Positions 1 to 6,343 of a stretch of DNA of 24,964 nt are shown here, piece after piece. The stretch is taken from NCBI GenBank assembly GCA_002483345.1, contig DLHS01000001.1, positions 58,809 to 83,772 on the forward strand. The letters are read 5' to 3'. Below the pieces are notes generated by a model. That model was not told the origin of the DNA. It ran no database searches and saw only the letters and a program-made list of their open reading frames with translations. Origin of the DNA: Bacteroidetes bacterium UBA7662 (GTDB taxonomy: Bacteria; Bacteroidota; Bacteroidia; UBA7662). Every line of letters begins with the position of its first letter. Position 1 is the first letter of the stretch. The position numbers and the translations under genes were made by a program.

Positions 1-56
1 CTCCGCTCAGCCACCGCCAGGTGGAACCCCATCAGTCCCCTGAACCCATTAACCCC
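1..56. repeat. Left-edge copy of the intergenic composite repeat
   Basis: The first 17 bases are identical to positions 14350-14366, upstream of the penicillin-binding protein gene. They are followed by a short hairpin (CCACC, GCCA loop, GGTGG at about 11-24). A degenerate C-rich tract with words such as ATTAACCCC then runs up to the ATG at 57. It looks like a decayed copy of the dispersed repeat seen at 14328-14453 and 19590-19798. The element probably continues left of the window. Confidence 0.5.
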
Positions 57-479
57 ATGACCCACCCCATCTACCCCTGCCTCTGGTTTCATCACGAAGC
101 CCGGGAAGCCGTTGCCTACTACGCCACCATCTTCGACAGCTGTGAGATACTGGAAGAAAACGACATCGTCGTGCAGTTCCTGCTCAACGGCCAGCGTATG
201 ATGGCGCTGAACGGCCACGTCCACTTTGCTTTCAACGAATCCATCTCCCTCGTCATCACCTGCGACACCCAGGAGCAGATCGATCATTACTGGTCGAAAC
301 TCTCCGAAGGCGGTTCGGAAGGTCAGTGTGGCTGGCTCAAGGATAAATACGGTCTGTCGTGGCAGGTAGTACCCGCGGTGCTGGCTGAGCTGATGGCCGA
401 CCCGCAGCGGTCGGGGCGTGTGGTGGAGGCTTTTATGAAGATGCAGAAGTTCGACATCGATACCCTGCTGAACGCCTGA
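57..479 (+). CDS. VOC-superfamily protein, PhnB / 3-demethylubiquinone-9 3-methyltransferase-like family
   Basis: A 140-residue protein of the vicinal oxygen chelate (glyoxalase/bleomycin-resistance fold) superfamily. The N-terminus has the family motif YPCLWF followed by an EAVAYYATIF helix. The second half carries the typical run SLVITC, IDHYWSKLSEGG, CGWLKDKYGLSWQVVP. The frame is open back to a GTG at 21, but that extension is Pro-rich repeat sequence; the ATG at 57 begins right before the family's first strand and is chosen. It is slightly shorter than the usual 150-160 residues, with the loss between strands 2 and 4. The enzymatic role of this family is mostly unknown, and the ubiquinone methyltransferase name is historical. 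It is followed at 16 nt by the next small gene, so co-transcription is likely. Confidence 0.85.
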   Translation: MTHPIYPCLWFHHEAREAVAYYATIFDSCEILEENDIVVQFLLNGQRMMALNGHVHFAFNESISLVITCDTQEQIDHYWSKLSEGGSEGQCGWLKDKYGLSWQVVPAVLAELMADPQRSGRVVEAFMKMQKFDIDTLLNA

Positions 480-495
480 TTTAACGACTTACATT

Positions 496-708
496 TTGGT
501 AGAAGTTTTCCGAACCAATGTGGAGGATGCGTCCGTAGCAGCAGGGCTGATACTGCTGTTGCGGCAACAGCTCCCGAAGGCCATGATTACCTTTGATCTG
601 GAAGACTGCGACCGGGTATTGCGGGTGGAAGCCGCTGTTTTCAGCATCGAAATGATAAAATCCGTGCTTCAGACAGCCGGTTTCTGCTGTGAACCGATGG
701 AAGATTAA
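496..708 (+). CDS. Small HMA-like protein without a metal-binding CxxC
   Basis: A 70-residue protein with a TTG start; there is no ATG upstream in the frame. The opening VEVFRTNVED and the central motif FDLEDCDRVLRVE look like a small Bacteroidota-conserved protein with a beta-alpha-beta-beta-alpha pattern like heavy-metal-associated (HMA) domains: strand VEVFRTNV, helix SVAAGLILLLRQQL, strand KAMITFDLED, strand RVLRVEAA, helix SIEMIKSVLQTAG. The CxxC of copper chaperones is absent; the only cysteines are in EDCD and in a CC near the C-terminus. Function is unknown. It sits 16 nt after the VOC gene and 17 nt before the next gene, consistent with an operon. Confidence 0.65.
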   Translation: MVEVFRTNVEDASVAAGLILLLRQQLPKAMITFDLEDCDRVLRVEAAVFSIEMIKSVLQTAGFCCEPMED

Positions 709-725
709 ACGAAAAAAGCTGTGCT

Positions 726-1019
726 ATGACCACCACCAAAGCCACTGCCCGTACCTGTGAAAAAGGGCATCGGTACCTCAAAAGCAGCGATTGTCCCGTA
801 TGCCCGGTTTGCGAATACCAGCGGGTGCCCGAAGCGGCTTTTCTGCAGCTTTTAGGGGCGCCTGCCCGCAGGGCACTCGAAGGCGCGGGGATTTTAAGTC
901 TGGCCGTACTCGCCCGAAAGCGTGAAAATGAGCTGCTGGCCTTGCACGGGTTCGGGCCAGGTTCGTTGCCTGTTTTGCGGGAAGTGCTAGCTGCTGCCGG
1001 CCTTTCTTTCCGCGATTGA
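726..1019 (+). CDS. Zinc-ribbon plus RNA polymerase alpha-CTD-like helix-hairpin-helix protein
   Basis: A 97-residue protein in two parts. Residues about 11-29 hold four cysteines (C-x11-C-x2-C-x2-C, starting CEKGHRYLKSSDC), which look like a small zinc knuckle. Residues about 40-97 carry LGAPARRALEGAGI, LAVLARKRENELLALHGFGPGSLPVLREVL, the helix-hairpin-helix fold of the RNA polymerase alpha subunit C-terminal domain. In RpoA this fold binds UP-element DNA and activators; a free-standing version could bind DNA or proteins, but its function is not established. The ATG at 726 is the natural start. It is the last gene of the three-gene group, followed by a possible terminator at 1039-1068. Confidence 0.75.
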   Translation: MTTTKATARTCEKGHRYLKSSDCPVCPVCEYQRVPEAAFLQLLGAPARRALEGAGILSLAVLARKRENELLALHGFGPGSLPVLREVLAAAGLSFRD

Positions 1020-1038
1020 AGCGAAAAAGAAGGCTTCC

Positions 1039-1068
1039 CGGCAAATTTTTAGGCTTTTTTGCCGTTTT
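1039..1068 (+). terminator. Possible intrinsic terminator after the three-gene group
   Basis: CGGCAAA (1039-1045) pairs perfectly with TTTGCCG (1058-1064) across a 12-nt loop and is followed by TTTT (1065-1068). The stem is only 7 bp and AT-rich at its inner end, so it would be a weak terminator. Confidence 0.4.
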
Positions 1069-1073
1069 AGCGA

Positions 1074-1081
1074 TAATTTAG
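1074..1081 (+). promoter_or_regulatory. -7-like promoter element TAATTTAG
   Basis: This matches the Bacteroidota -7 consensus TAnnTTTG at all but the seventh base and lies 34 nt before the ATG at 1116. No well-spaced -33 TTG is visible; the nearest, at 1059-1061, is too close. Confidence 0.3.
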
Positions 1082-1115
1082 CGGCATTACGCCCGAGGGC
1101 GGTTCAAAAAACGAT

Positions 1116-4100
1116 ATGCGGAGTTATTTCTGGGCAACTTTATTGGGAATCTGTTTACTGGCGTTGATGTCGGTTGCCGGGCATGCGCCGGGCATACCGG
1201 GTGCGGATTCAGCCGTAAAAGAACCGGATGCAGCCGCCAGAAAGGTGACGCTGGCCGATAAACGGTTTCAGCTCGATGTCAACGACTGGGTAGATTCCGT
1301 CTACGAGGCCCTCAGCGATACCCAAAGGCTGGGTCAGTTGTTTATGGTCGCCGCCTTTGGCCTCCAGGACAAACCCGACGAAAAACTGGAAGCCCTCATC
1401 CGCGATTACAACCTCGGTGGCCTCATCTTCATGAAAGGTCAGCCCATGCGGCAGGCCCGGCTCACCAACCATTACCAGTCGCTCGCGAAAACCCCGCTGC
1501 TCATCGCCATGGATGCCGAATGGGGCCTGGCCATGCGCCTCGACAGTACCCAGAAATACCCCTACCAGATGACCCTGGGGGCGATTCAGGACAACCGGCT
1601 GATTTATGAGATGGGCAAACAGATCGCCCGCCAGTGTAATGCGCTGGGCGTGCACATCAGCTTTTCGCCGGTGGTCGACATCAACAACAACGCGGCCAAT
1701 CCGGTCATCGGGCACCGTTCTTTCGGTGAATCCAAAGAAAAGGTCGCCGCCAGGGCCATTGCCTATATGCAGGGTTTACAGGACCAGCATGTGCTGGCCT
1801 GCGCCAAACATTTTCCCGGTCACGGCGATACCGATGCCGATTCGCATACCGACCTGCCTGTCATCAAGGCCGATGCCAAAAGGCTGGATTCGCTGGAGTT
1901 ATACCCCTTCCGCCGTCTGATTCAGGAAGGTGTGGGCAGCGTGATGGTCGCGCATTTATCCGTGCCCGCACTCGATCCCGATCTGAAAACCGCTTCTACC
2001 TTATCGCCCAAAATCGTCACCAGACTCCTCCGCGACGAGCTGAAATTCAAAGGCCTGGTGTTTACCGATGCCCTGAACATGAAAGGTGTCGCCAATCTGT
2101 ATCCCCCCGGCGAAGTGGATGCCATGGCCCTGCTGGCCGGCAACGATGTGCTGCTGTATTCGATGGATGTACCCACCGCCATCGGCCGCATACAGGCTGC
2201 CATCGGGGATGGCCGTATCAAATGGAAGCAGTTAGAAGTCCGCATCAAAAAAATCATCGCCGCCAAATACTGGGCAGGGCTGCATCAGTATCAGCCGGTG
2301 AATACCGTGGATCTGGCCGAAAAGCTGAATCCTGCGGAAGCCGGCACCCTGCAGCAGAAATTGTTTGAACAGGCGGTTACGCTGGTGAGAGATGTTAAAA
2401 AGATCGTTCCCATCAAAAAGCCATCAGCCAAAACCCTCTACATCGGCATTGGCCAGGCGAGTGTAAGCCGGGAGGCCTACGAGGCCTATGCCTTGTTTCA
2501 CAGCACCGACTACTTCCAGCTTCCGGCCAAAGCCGATGAAGCTGCCCTCCGGCAACTGGGAGAGAAGCTAGCCACCGCCGATGCTGTAGTGCTTTCGTGG
2601 CACCTGCCTACGCAGAAAGCAGGGCAGCTTTTCGGACTGGATACCACGCTGGTAGCACGCCTCCGGGCCATGACAACCGGAAAACAAATCATCCAGCTTG
2701 TTTACGGCAATCCCTACAGCCTGAAGTACATCGATTTCGGCGATGTGGTCGTTTGCGGTTACGAAGAACACCCAGCCGCTTTCAAAGCCGTCGCCAACGC
2801 CCTCTTCGGCAGCACCCGTTTTCAGGGCAGCCTGCCGGTAAGTGTCGGAACCACCCTCAAATCAGGTTACGGCTTGCGGACCGATGCCGGTTATCAGCTG
2901 AAATGGGAACATCCTGCGGGTTTTGGGGTGTCGCCCGCCACACTGGGTGCCCTCGACAGCATCATGCTGGCAGCCATCAGGCTCGGAGCTATGCCGGGCG
3001 GTCAGTTGATTGTCGCCAAAGGCCACCAGGTATTTTACGCCAAAGCCTTCGGTACCCTGGCCGGGAACCCCGATCAGCCTGCTACCCTCAGCACCCTCTA
3101 CGACCTGGCGTCGGTCACCAAAATTGCCGCCTCGGCGACGGGGCTCATGCAATTGTATGATGCTGGCAGGCTACCGATCGATTCTTCGCTCGGTTTTTTT
3201 TTGCCTGAGTTAGCGGGTACAGACAAGGCCGGCATCACCCTGCGGGAATTGCTTTCACATCAATCCGGTCTACCTGCCTATCTGCCCTTCTGGAAGAAAA
3301 CCACCGACAAAAAAGGACTGTCCAAAGCCCTTTACCGCAAAACCCTGTCCGACAGCTTCCCGCTGTGGGTAGCCGACAGCCTGTTTCTCCGGGCTGACAT
3401 GCGCGACAGCCTCTGGAAATGGGTGGTGGAAGCCCCGCTCAGCGGAAGGGGAAGCTACCGCTACAGCGATCTGGGCTATCATTTGGTGTGGCGCCTGCTG
3501 CAACGGCATTGGGGCGGGAAACCGGAGCAGATGCTCGACAGCCTGGTGTACAGTCGCCTGTCGATGTTTGCCACAGGCTACAATCCGCTGCTTAAATTCC
3601 CTCAGGACCGCATCGCCCCGACCGAAAATGACCGGGAATTCAGAAAACAGCAATTGCAGGGTTATGTGCACGACCAGTTCGCGGCCATACAAAGCGGCAT
3701 AGCCGGTCATGCCGGGTTGTTTGGCACCGCTGCCGATCTGGTGCGGCTGTATGTCCCGGCCATCCGGGGCGGAACGGGCAGCGTACCGCTTATCTGGCAA
3801 CAAACCACACTGGATTTATTCACCAGCCCCCAGTTCACCAACAACCGTCGGGGCCTGTGTTTCGACAAACCCGAAACCGAACGCGGTAAAGGGACGCCCA
3901 CCGCGCCATCCACCCCCGGTTCAGCCTTCGGGCATACCGGTTTTACAGGCACAGCTGTATGGGTCGACCCTAAAAACGAGTTGATTTTTGTGTTCGTTTC
4001 CAACCGGGTGTATCCCGATGCCACCAATGCCCAGCTACTCACCCTCAACGTAAGAACCCAGTTGCAGGAAGTCGTTTACCAATGCTGGAACAACCGTCCC

Positions 4101-4169
4101 TCCCTGCCAAAATCCGGTAAGCCGGCTGAATCTTTGCTGCAGGCTGATCAATCGAAAGAAGTCCGCTAA
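1116..4169 (+). CDS. Exported GH3 beta-N-acetylglucosaminidase fused to a serine beta-lactamase-like domain
   Basis: A 1017-residue two-enzyme protein. Residues 1-24 are a signal peptide. Residues about 55-400 form a NagZ-like GH3 barrel: the loop KHFPGHGDTDADSH (231-244) supplies the NagZ-type Asp242/His244 acid-base dyad, and FTDALNMKG supplies the nucleophile Asp318. Residues about 410-600 match the GH3 C-terminal domain. Residues about 620-1000 form a class C beta-lactamase / D-Ala-D-Ala carboxypeptidase-like domain with SVTK (Ser666, Lys669), YSD (783-785, in place of YxN) and HTG (940-942, in place of KTG). Known family roles are cleavage of GlcNAc from peptidoglycan or chitin-like glycans, and peptide or ester hydrolysis. 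The fusion suggests periplasmic peptidoglycan processing, which is inference. This domain order is recognisable in other Bacteroidota. bshA follows 112 nt downstream. Confidence 0.92.
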   Translation: MRSYFWATLLGICLLALMSVAGHAPGIPGADSAVKEPDAAARKVTLADKRFQLDVNDWVDSVYEALSDTQRLGQLFMVAAFGLQDKPDEKLEALIRDYNLGGLIFMKGQPMRQARLTNHYQSLAKTPLLIAMDAEWGLAMRLDSTQKYPYQMTLGAIQDNRLIYEMGKQIARQCNALGVHISFSPVVDINNNAANPVIGHRSFGESKEKVAARAIAYMQGLQDQHVLACAKHFPGHGDTDADSHTDLPVIKADAKRLDSLELYPFRRLIQEGVGSVMVAHLSVPALDPDLKTASTLSPKIVTRLLRDELKFKGLVFTDALNMKGVANLYPPGEVDAMALLAGNDVLLYSMDVPTAIGRIQAAIGDGRIKWKQLEVRIKKIIAAKYWAGLHQYQPVNTVDLAEKLNPAEAGTLQQKLFEQAVTLVRDVKKIVPIKKPSAKTLYIGIGQASVSREAYEAYALFHSTDYFQLPAKADEAALRQLGEKLATADAVVLSWHLPTQKAGQLFGLDTTLVARLRAMTTGKQIIQLVYGNPYSLKYIDFGDVVVCGYEEHPAAFKAVANALFGSTRFQGSLPVSVGTTLKSGYGLRTDAGYQLKWEHPAGFGVSPATLGALDSIMLAAIRLGAMPGGQLIVAKGHQVFYAKAFGTLAGNPDQPATLSTLYDLASVTKIAASATGLMQLYDAGRLPIDSSLGFFLPELAGTDKAGITLRELLSHQSGLPAYLPFWKKTTDKKGLSKALYRKTLSDSFPLWVADSLFLRADMRDSLWKWVVEAPLSGRGSYRYSDLGYHLVWRLLQRHWGGKPEQMLDSLVYSRLSMFATGYNPLLKFPQDRIAPTENDREFRKQQLQGYVHDQFAAIQSGIAGHAGLFGTAADLVRLYVPAIRGGTGSVPLIWQQTTLDLFTSPQFTNNRRGLCFDKPETERGKGTPTAPSTPGSAFGHTGFTGTAVWVDPKNELIFVFVSNRVYPDATNAQLLTLNVRTQLQEVVYQCWNNRPSLPKSGKPAESLLQADQSKEVR

Positions 4170-4194
4170 ATCAGCGCAAATCATAACCATCCTG

Positions 4195-4233
4195 AAAATC
4201 CGCGTCTCATCCCTAAAATTTGATCCGGATTTT
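4195..4233. terminator. 8-bp inverted repeat, possible weak terminator
   Basis: AAAATCCG (4195-4202) and CGGATTTT (4226-4233) are perfect inverted copies with a 23-nt loop, followed by GCACTTTTTTG. The long loop makes terminator function uncertain; a regulatory site upstream of bshA is the alternative. Confidence 0.25.
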
Positions 4234-4240
4234 GCACTTT

Positions 4241-4265
4241 TTTGCCTCCCCGACGTTGTACCTTG
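4241..4265 (+). promoter_or_regulatory. Candidate promoter upstream of bshA
   Basis: TTTG at 4241-4244 (another at 4231-4234) precedes TACCTTG at 4259-4265, a one-base-short version of TAnnTTTG. The spacings of 14 or 24 nt bracket, but do not match, the usual 17-23. The start codon is at 4282. Confidence 0.3.
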
Positions 4266-4281
4266 ACGACAAGATTGCTTC

Positions 4282-5415
4282 ATGAACATAGGAATAGTAT
4301 GTTATCCCACCTATGGCGGGAGTGGCGTTATAGCCACAGAACTCGGCAAGGCCCTCGCAGGCCGCGGACACAAGGTTCATTTTATCAGTTACACCCAACC
4401 TGCCCGGCTCGATATTTTTCTGGAGAATATCTTCTACCATGAAGTCGCCATGGTGCATTATCCCCTCTTTGAGCACTCTCCCTACGTACTGGCCCTCACC
4501 GGCAAGCTGGTAGATGTGGTCAAATACGAAAAGCTCGACATACTGCATGTACACTATGCGATTCCACATGCCACAGCAGCGCTGCTGGCCCAACAGATAC
4601 TGGCAGCCCAGGGGATAAGGGTAGCCGTAGTCACTACCCTGCACGGCACCGATGTGACACTGGTAGGCAAAGACCCCACCTTTGAACCCGTGGTGAGTTT
4701 CGCCATCAACCAAAGCGACGCGGTGACGGCGGTATCAGATTTTCTGAAGGCCGATACCTACCGCCACTTCCATGTGCAGAAGGACATCGAGGTCATCCCC
4801 AATTTTGTAGATCTGAACCGTTTTTCTCACAAGGCCAAAAGCCATTTCAAGATGGCCATCGCGCCCAACGGAGAAAGAATCGTTACCCATATCTCCAATT
4901 TCCGCAAAGTGAAGCGGATCGACAATGTAATCAAGGTATTCGCCGGCATTCTGAAGGAAGTGCCGGCGCGGCTGTTGCTGGTTGGCGACGGGCCGGAGCG
5001 TCAGAAGGCGGAGAATCTTTGCCGTGAGCTCGACCTGTGTGAAGAAATCCGTTTTCTCGGCAAGCAGGAGGCGGTGGAGGAGCTGTTGTCGATCAGCGAT
5101 TTGTTCCTTATGCCATCTGAAACCGAGAGTTTTGGTCTGGCAGCCCTGGAGGCCATGGCCTGTCAGGTGCCGGTGGTTTCGAGCGATGCGGGGGGGCTGA
5201 CAGAAGTAAACATACACGGGGTGACAGGATATGTGGCGCACTATGACGATATTGAGGCCATGACCGGCTTCGCGGTTGACATTCTGAAGGACGATGCCCG
5301 GCTGGCAGAATTCAGAAGCAACGCGCTGGCGCAGGCAAAACGTTTCGATATCCACCAGATACTGCCTTTATATGAAGACCTCTATCAACGTACGCTGGCG
5401 TTACATACTGTTTAG
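4282..5415 (+). CDS. bshA: N-acetyl-alpha-D-glucosaminyl L-malate synthase (bacillithiol biosynthesis)
   Basis: A 377-residue GT4-family glycosyltransferase. BshA joins UDP-GlcNAc to L-malate, the first step of bacillithiol synthesis in the cytosol. Sequence support: the N-terminal CYPTYGGSGVIATELG with the GGSG loop at 12-15, HVHYAIPHA, TTLHGTDVTLVG, the PNFVD hinge, HISNFRKVKRIDN, the nucleotide-binding LVGDGPER, and the EX7E motif (Glu282 to Glu290) within SETESFGLAALEAM. Length and motifs fit the family throughout. The ATG at 4282 gives the exact conserved N-terminus MNIGIVCYPTYGGSG. The downstream lipoprotein gene starts 44 nt inside its 3' end, implying coupled translation. The other bacillithiol genes (bshB, bshC) are not in the window. 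Confidence 0.95.
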   Translation: MNIGIVCYPTYGGSGVIATELGKALAGRGHKVHFISYTQPARLDIFLENIFYHEVAMVHYPLFEHSPYVLALTGKLVDVVKYEKLDILHVHYAIPHATAALLAQQILAAQGIRVAVVTTLHGTDVTLVGKDPTFEPVVSFAINQSDAVTAVSDFLKADTYRHFHVQKDIEVIPNFVDLNRFSHKAKSHFKMAIAPNGERIVTHISNFRKVKRIDNVIKVFAGILKEVPARLLLVGDGPERQKAENLCRELDLCEEIRFLGKQEAVEELLSISDLFLMPSETESFGLAALEAMACQVPVVSSDAGGLTEVNIHGVTGYVAHYDDIEAMTGFAVDILKDDARLAEFRSNALAQAKRFDIHQILPLYEDLYQRTLALHTV

Positions 5416-5866
5416 TTTTTTGCTGGCAGGCAGTTTTTCCTGCGCCTCCAGAAAACAGGCGGTACCCCTGAGTTTCGAATATCTCACTGCTGTTTACGAA
5501 CACGAATACAGTGAAAACGGGCCGAAGGCCTACCTCATCAACGATGCGGCACAGTATCAGGCGGTATTGGGCGAACTGAAAATCCGGCAACAGGATAAAA
5601 GCGATTACGAGAGCTACTGGAAAACCAATTCCCTTTTACTGGTATATGGCGGAACGCGGCCCAGCAGCGGATTCAGCCTCAGTACAGAGTTAGTCACCCA
5701 AAAGGGCGATTCTTTGCTCATCGAGGCCATCCTTACCAAACCCGGTAACAATTGTATGGTTTCCGATATGATTACCTATCCGTTTCAGCTCATCGCCATT
5801 CCCAGGACGTCTCAAAAGGCTGTTCCGGCACTTCAGCTGAAAGAGAAAGAGAAGGCTTGTCAGTAA
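5372..5866 (+). CDS. PrcB C-terminal-domain lipoprotein
   Basis: 164 residues from the ATG at 5372, overlapping the end of bshA by 44 nt. That start gives a clean lipoprotein signal (MKTSINVRWR, then a hydrophobic stretch ending SFSC with Cys24); an upstream GTG-type extension to 5294 would bury it. The mature part holds the pattern of the PrcB_C family (protease complex subunit PrcB): LLLVYGGTRPSSGFSL and later KPGNNCMVSDMITYPFQLIAIPR. In oral spirochetes PrcB supports the protease PrtP, but most members have no known partner, and no protease gene is nearby. A membrane-anchored periplasmic protein of unknown function is the safe reading. Confidence 0.75.
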   Translation: MKTSINVRWRYILFSFLLAGSFSCASRKQAVPLSFEYLTAVYEHEYSENGPKAYLINDAAQYQAVLGELKIRQQDKSDYESYWKTNSLLLVYGGTRPSSGFSLSTELVTQKGDSLLIEAILTKPGNNCMVSDMITYPFQLIAIPRTSQKAVPALQLKEKEKACQ

Positions 5867-5888
5867 TCACTTCCTTTTGTTAGCTTTG
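5857..5888 (+). promoter_or_regulatory. Bacteroidota-type promoter of the metal-efflux operon
   Basis: TAGCTTTG (5881-5888) matches TAnnTTTG perfectly, and a TTG at 5857-5859 lies 21 nt upstream, within the normal -33/-7 spacing. The ATG at 5895 is only 6 nt past the -7 element, so the transcript would be leaderless or nearly so. This is the best promoter match in the window. Confidence 0.5.
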
Positions 5889-5894
5889 TAAAAG

Positions 5895-6275
5895 ATGCGT
5901 CGCCTGAGGTTTATATCCCTGCTCACCGCTTTGTTCCTCCTGCTGGGACACAGCCTGGTGCCTCACCACCATGAGGTGATGGAGGAGCATCCGTTTATCG
6001 GAGAGGTGAACGATGGTTTGGGCGATTTACTCGGTGATTTGTTTCAGGTTGACCTGGGTAATAACCACCTCGAAGAAATCCGCCTCAACGAACTGGAAGA
6101 AGACTTTGTAAGCCTGCTGCAGGCCGATACCCAGTTGGGACTGGCGGCCACCTACCTTACCCTTCCCGAAATACAACCGGCGCCCGCCCGCCGTTTTGAA
6201 TTACCCCAGGACGACTCGCTCGTCCAACTGCTGCTCACCACTGCTACCGGTGAACGCGGCCCGCCCCGCTCCTGA
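5895..6275 (+). CDS. Small exported histidine-containing protein preceding the RND pump
   Basis: 126 residues. An N-terminal hydrophobic segment (RFISLLTALFLLLGHSLV) looks like a signal peptide or anchor and is followed at once by PHHHEVMEEH, a His/Glu cluster able to bind metal. The middle is acidic (DGLGDLLGDLFQVDLG, LEELEED-like), and the C-terminus ends in RGPPRS. I recognise similar small proteins directly upstream of CzcA/CusA-type pumps in Bacteroidota but know no assigned function. Being first gene of the operon, a periplasmic metal-binding or sensing role is plausible inference. The ATG at 5895 sits 6 nt after the promoter -7 element. Confidence 0.65.
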   Translation: MRRLRFISLLTALFLLLGHSLVPHHHEVMEEHPFIGEVNDGLGDLLGDLFQVDLGNNHLEEIRLNELEEDFVSLLQADTQLGLAATYLTLPEIQPAPARRFELPQDDSLVQLLLTTATGERGPPRS

Positions 6276-6290
6276 TTTCCTGCGTTACTG

Positions 6291-6308
6291 CATGCCCGGA
6301 CGGGTATG
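6291..6308. other. Short hairpin between the small His protein gene and the pump gene
   Basis: CATGCCC (6291-6297) pairs with GGGTATG (6302-6308), with one G-T pair and a GGAC loop, followed by TTATTTCATGGCC. It could be an attenuator, an mRNA-processing structure or chance. Confidence 0.25.
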
Positions 6309-6343
6309 TTATTTCATGGCCTTTACGGCCCTAAAGGAATATC

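Noticed and set aside
21..56. N-terminal extension of the VOC protein from a GTG at 21
   Set aside because: The added 12 residues come from the degenerate C-rich repeat; the conserved family start follows the ATG at 57.
2597..3160. 187-codon + strand frame within the GH3 fusion gene
   Set aside because: It overlaps the real frame entirely, is Arg/Pro/His-rich as expected of an off-frame read in GC-rich DNA, and has no domain.
1116..5415. Metabolic channel from the GlcNAc-releasing GH3 enzyme to BshA
   Set aside because: The GH3 enzyme is exported while BshA uses cytosolic UDP-GlcNAc, so adjacency alone does not support a shared pathway.
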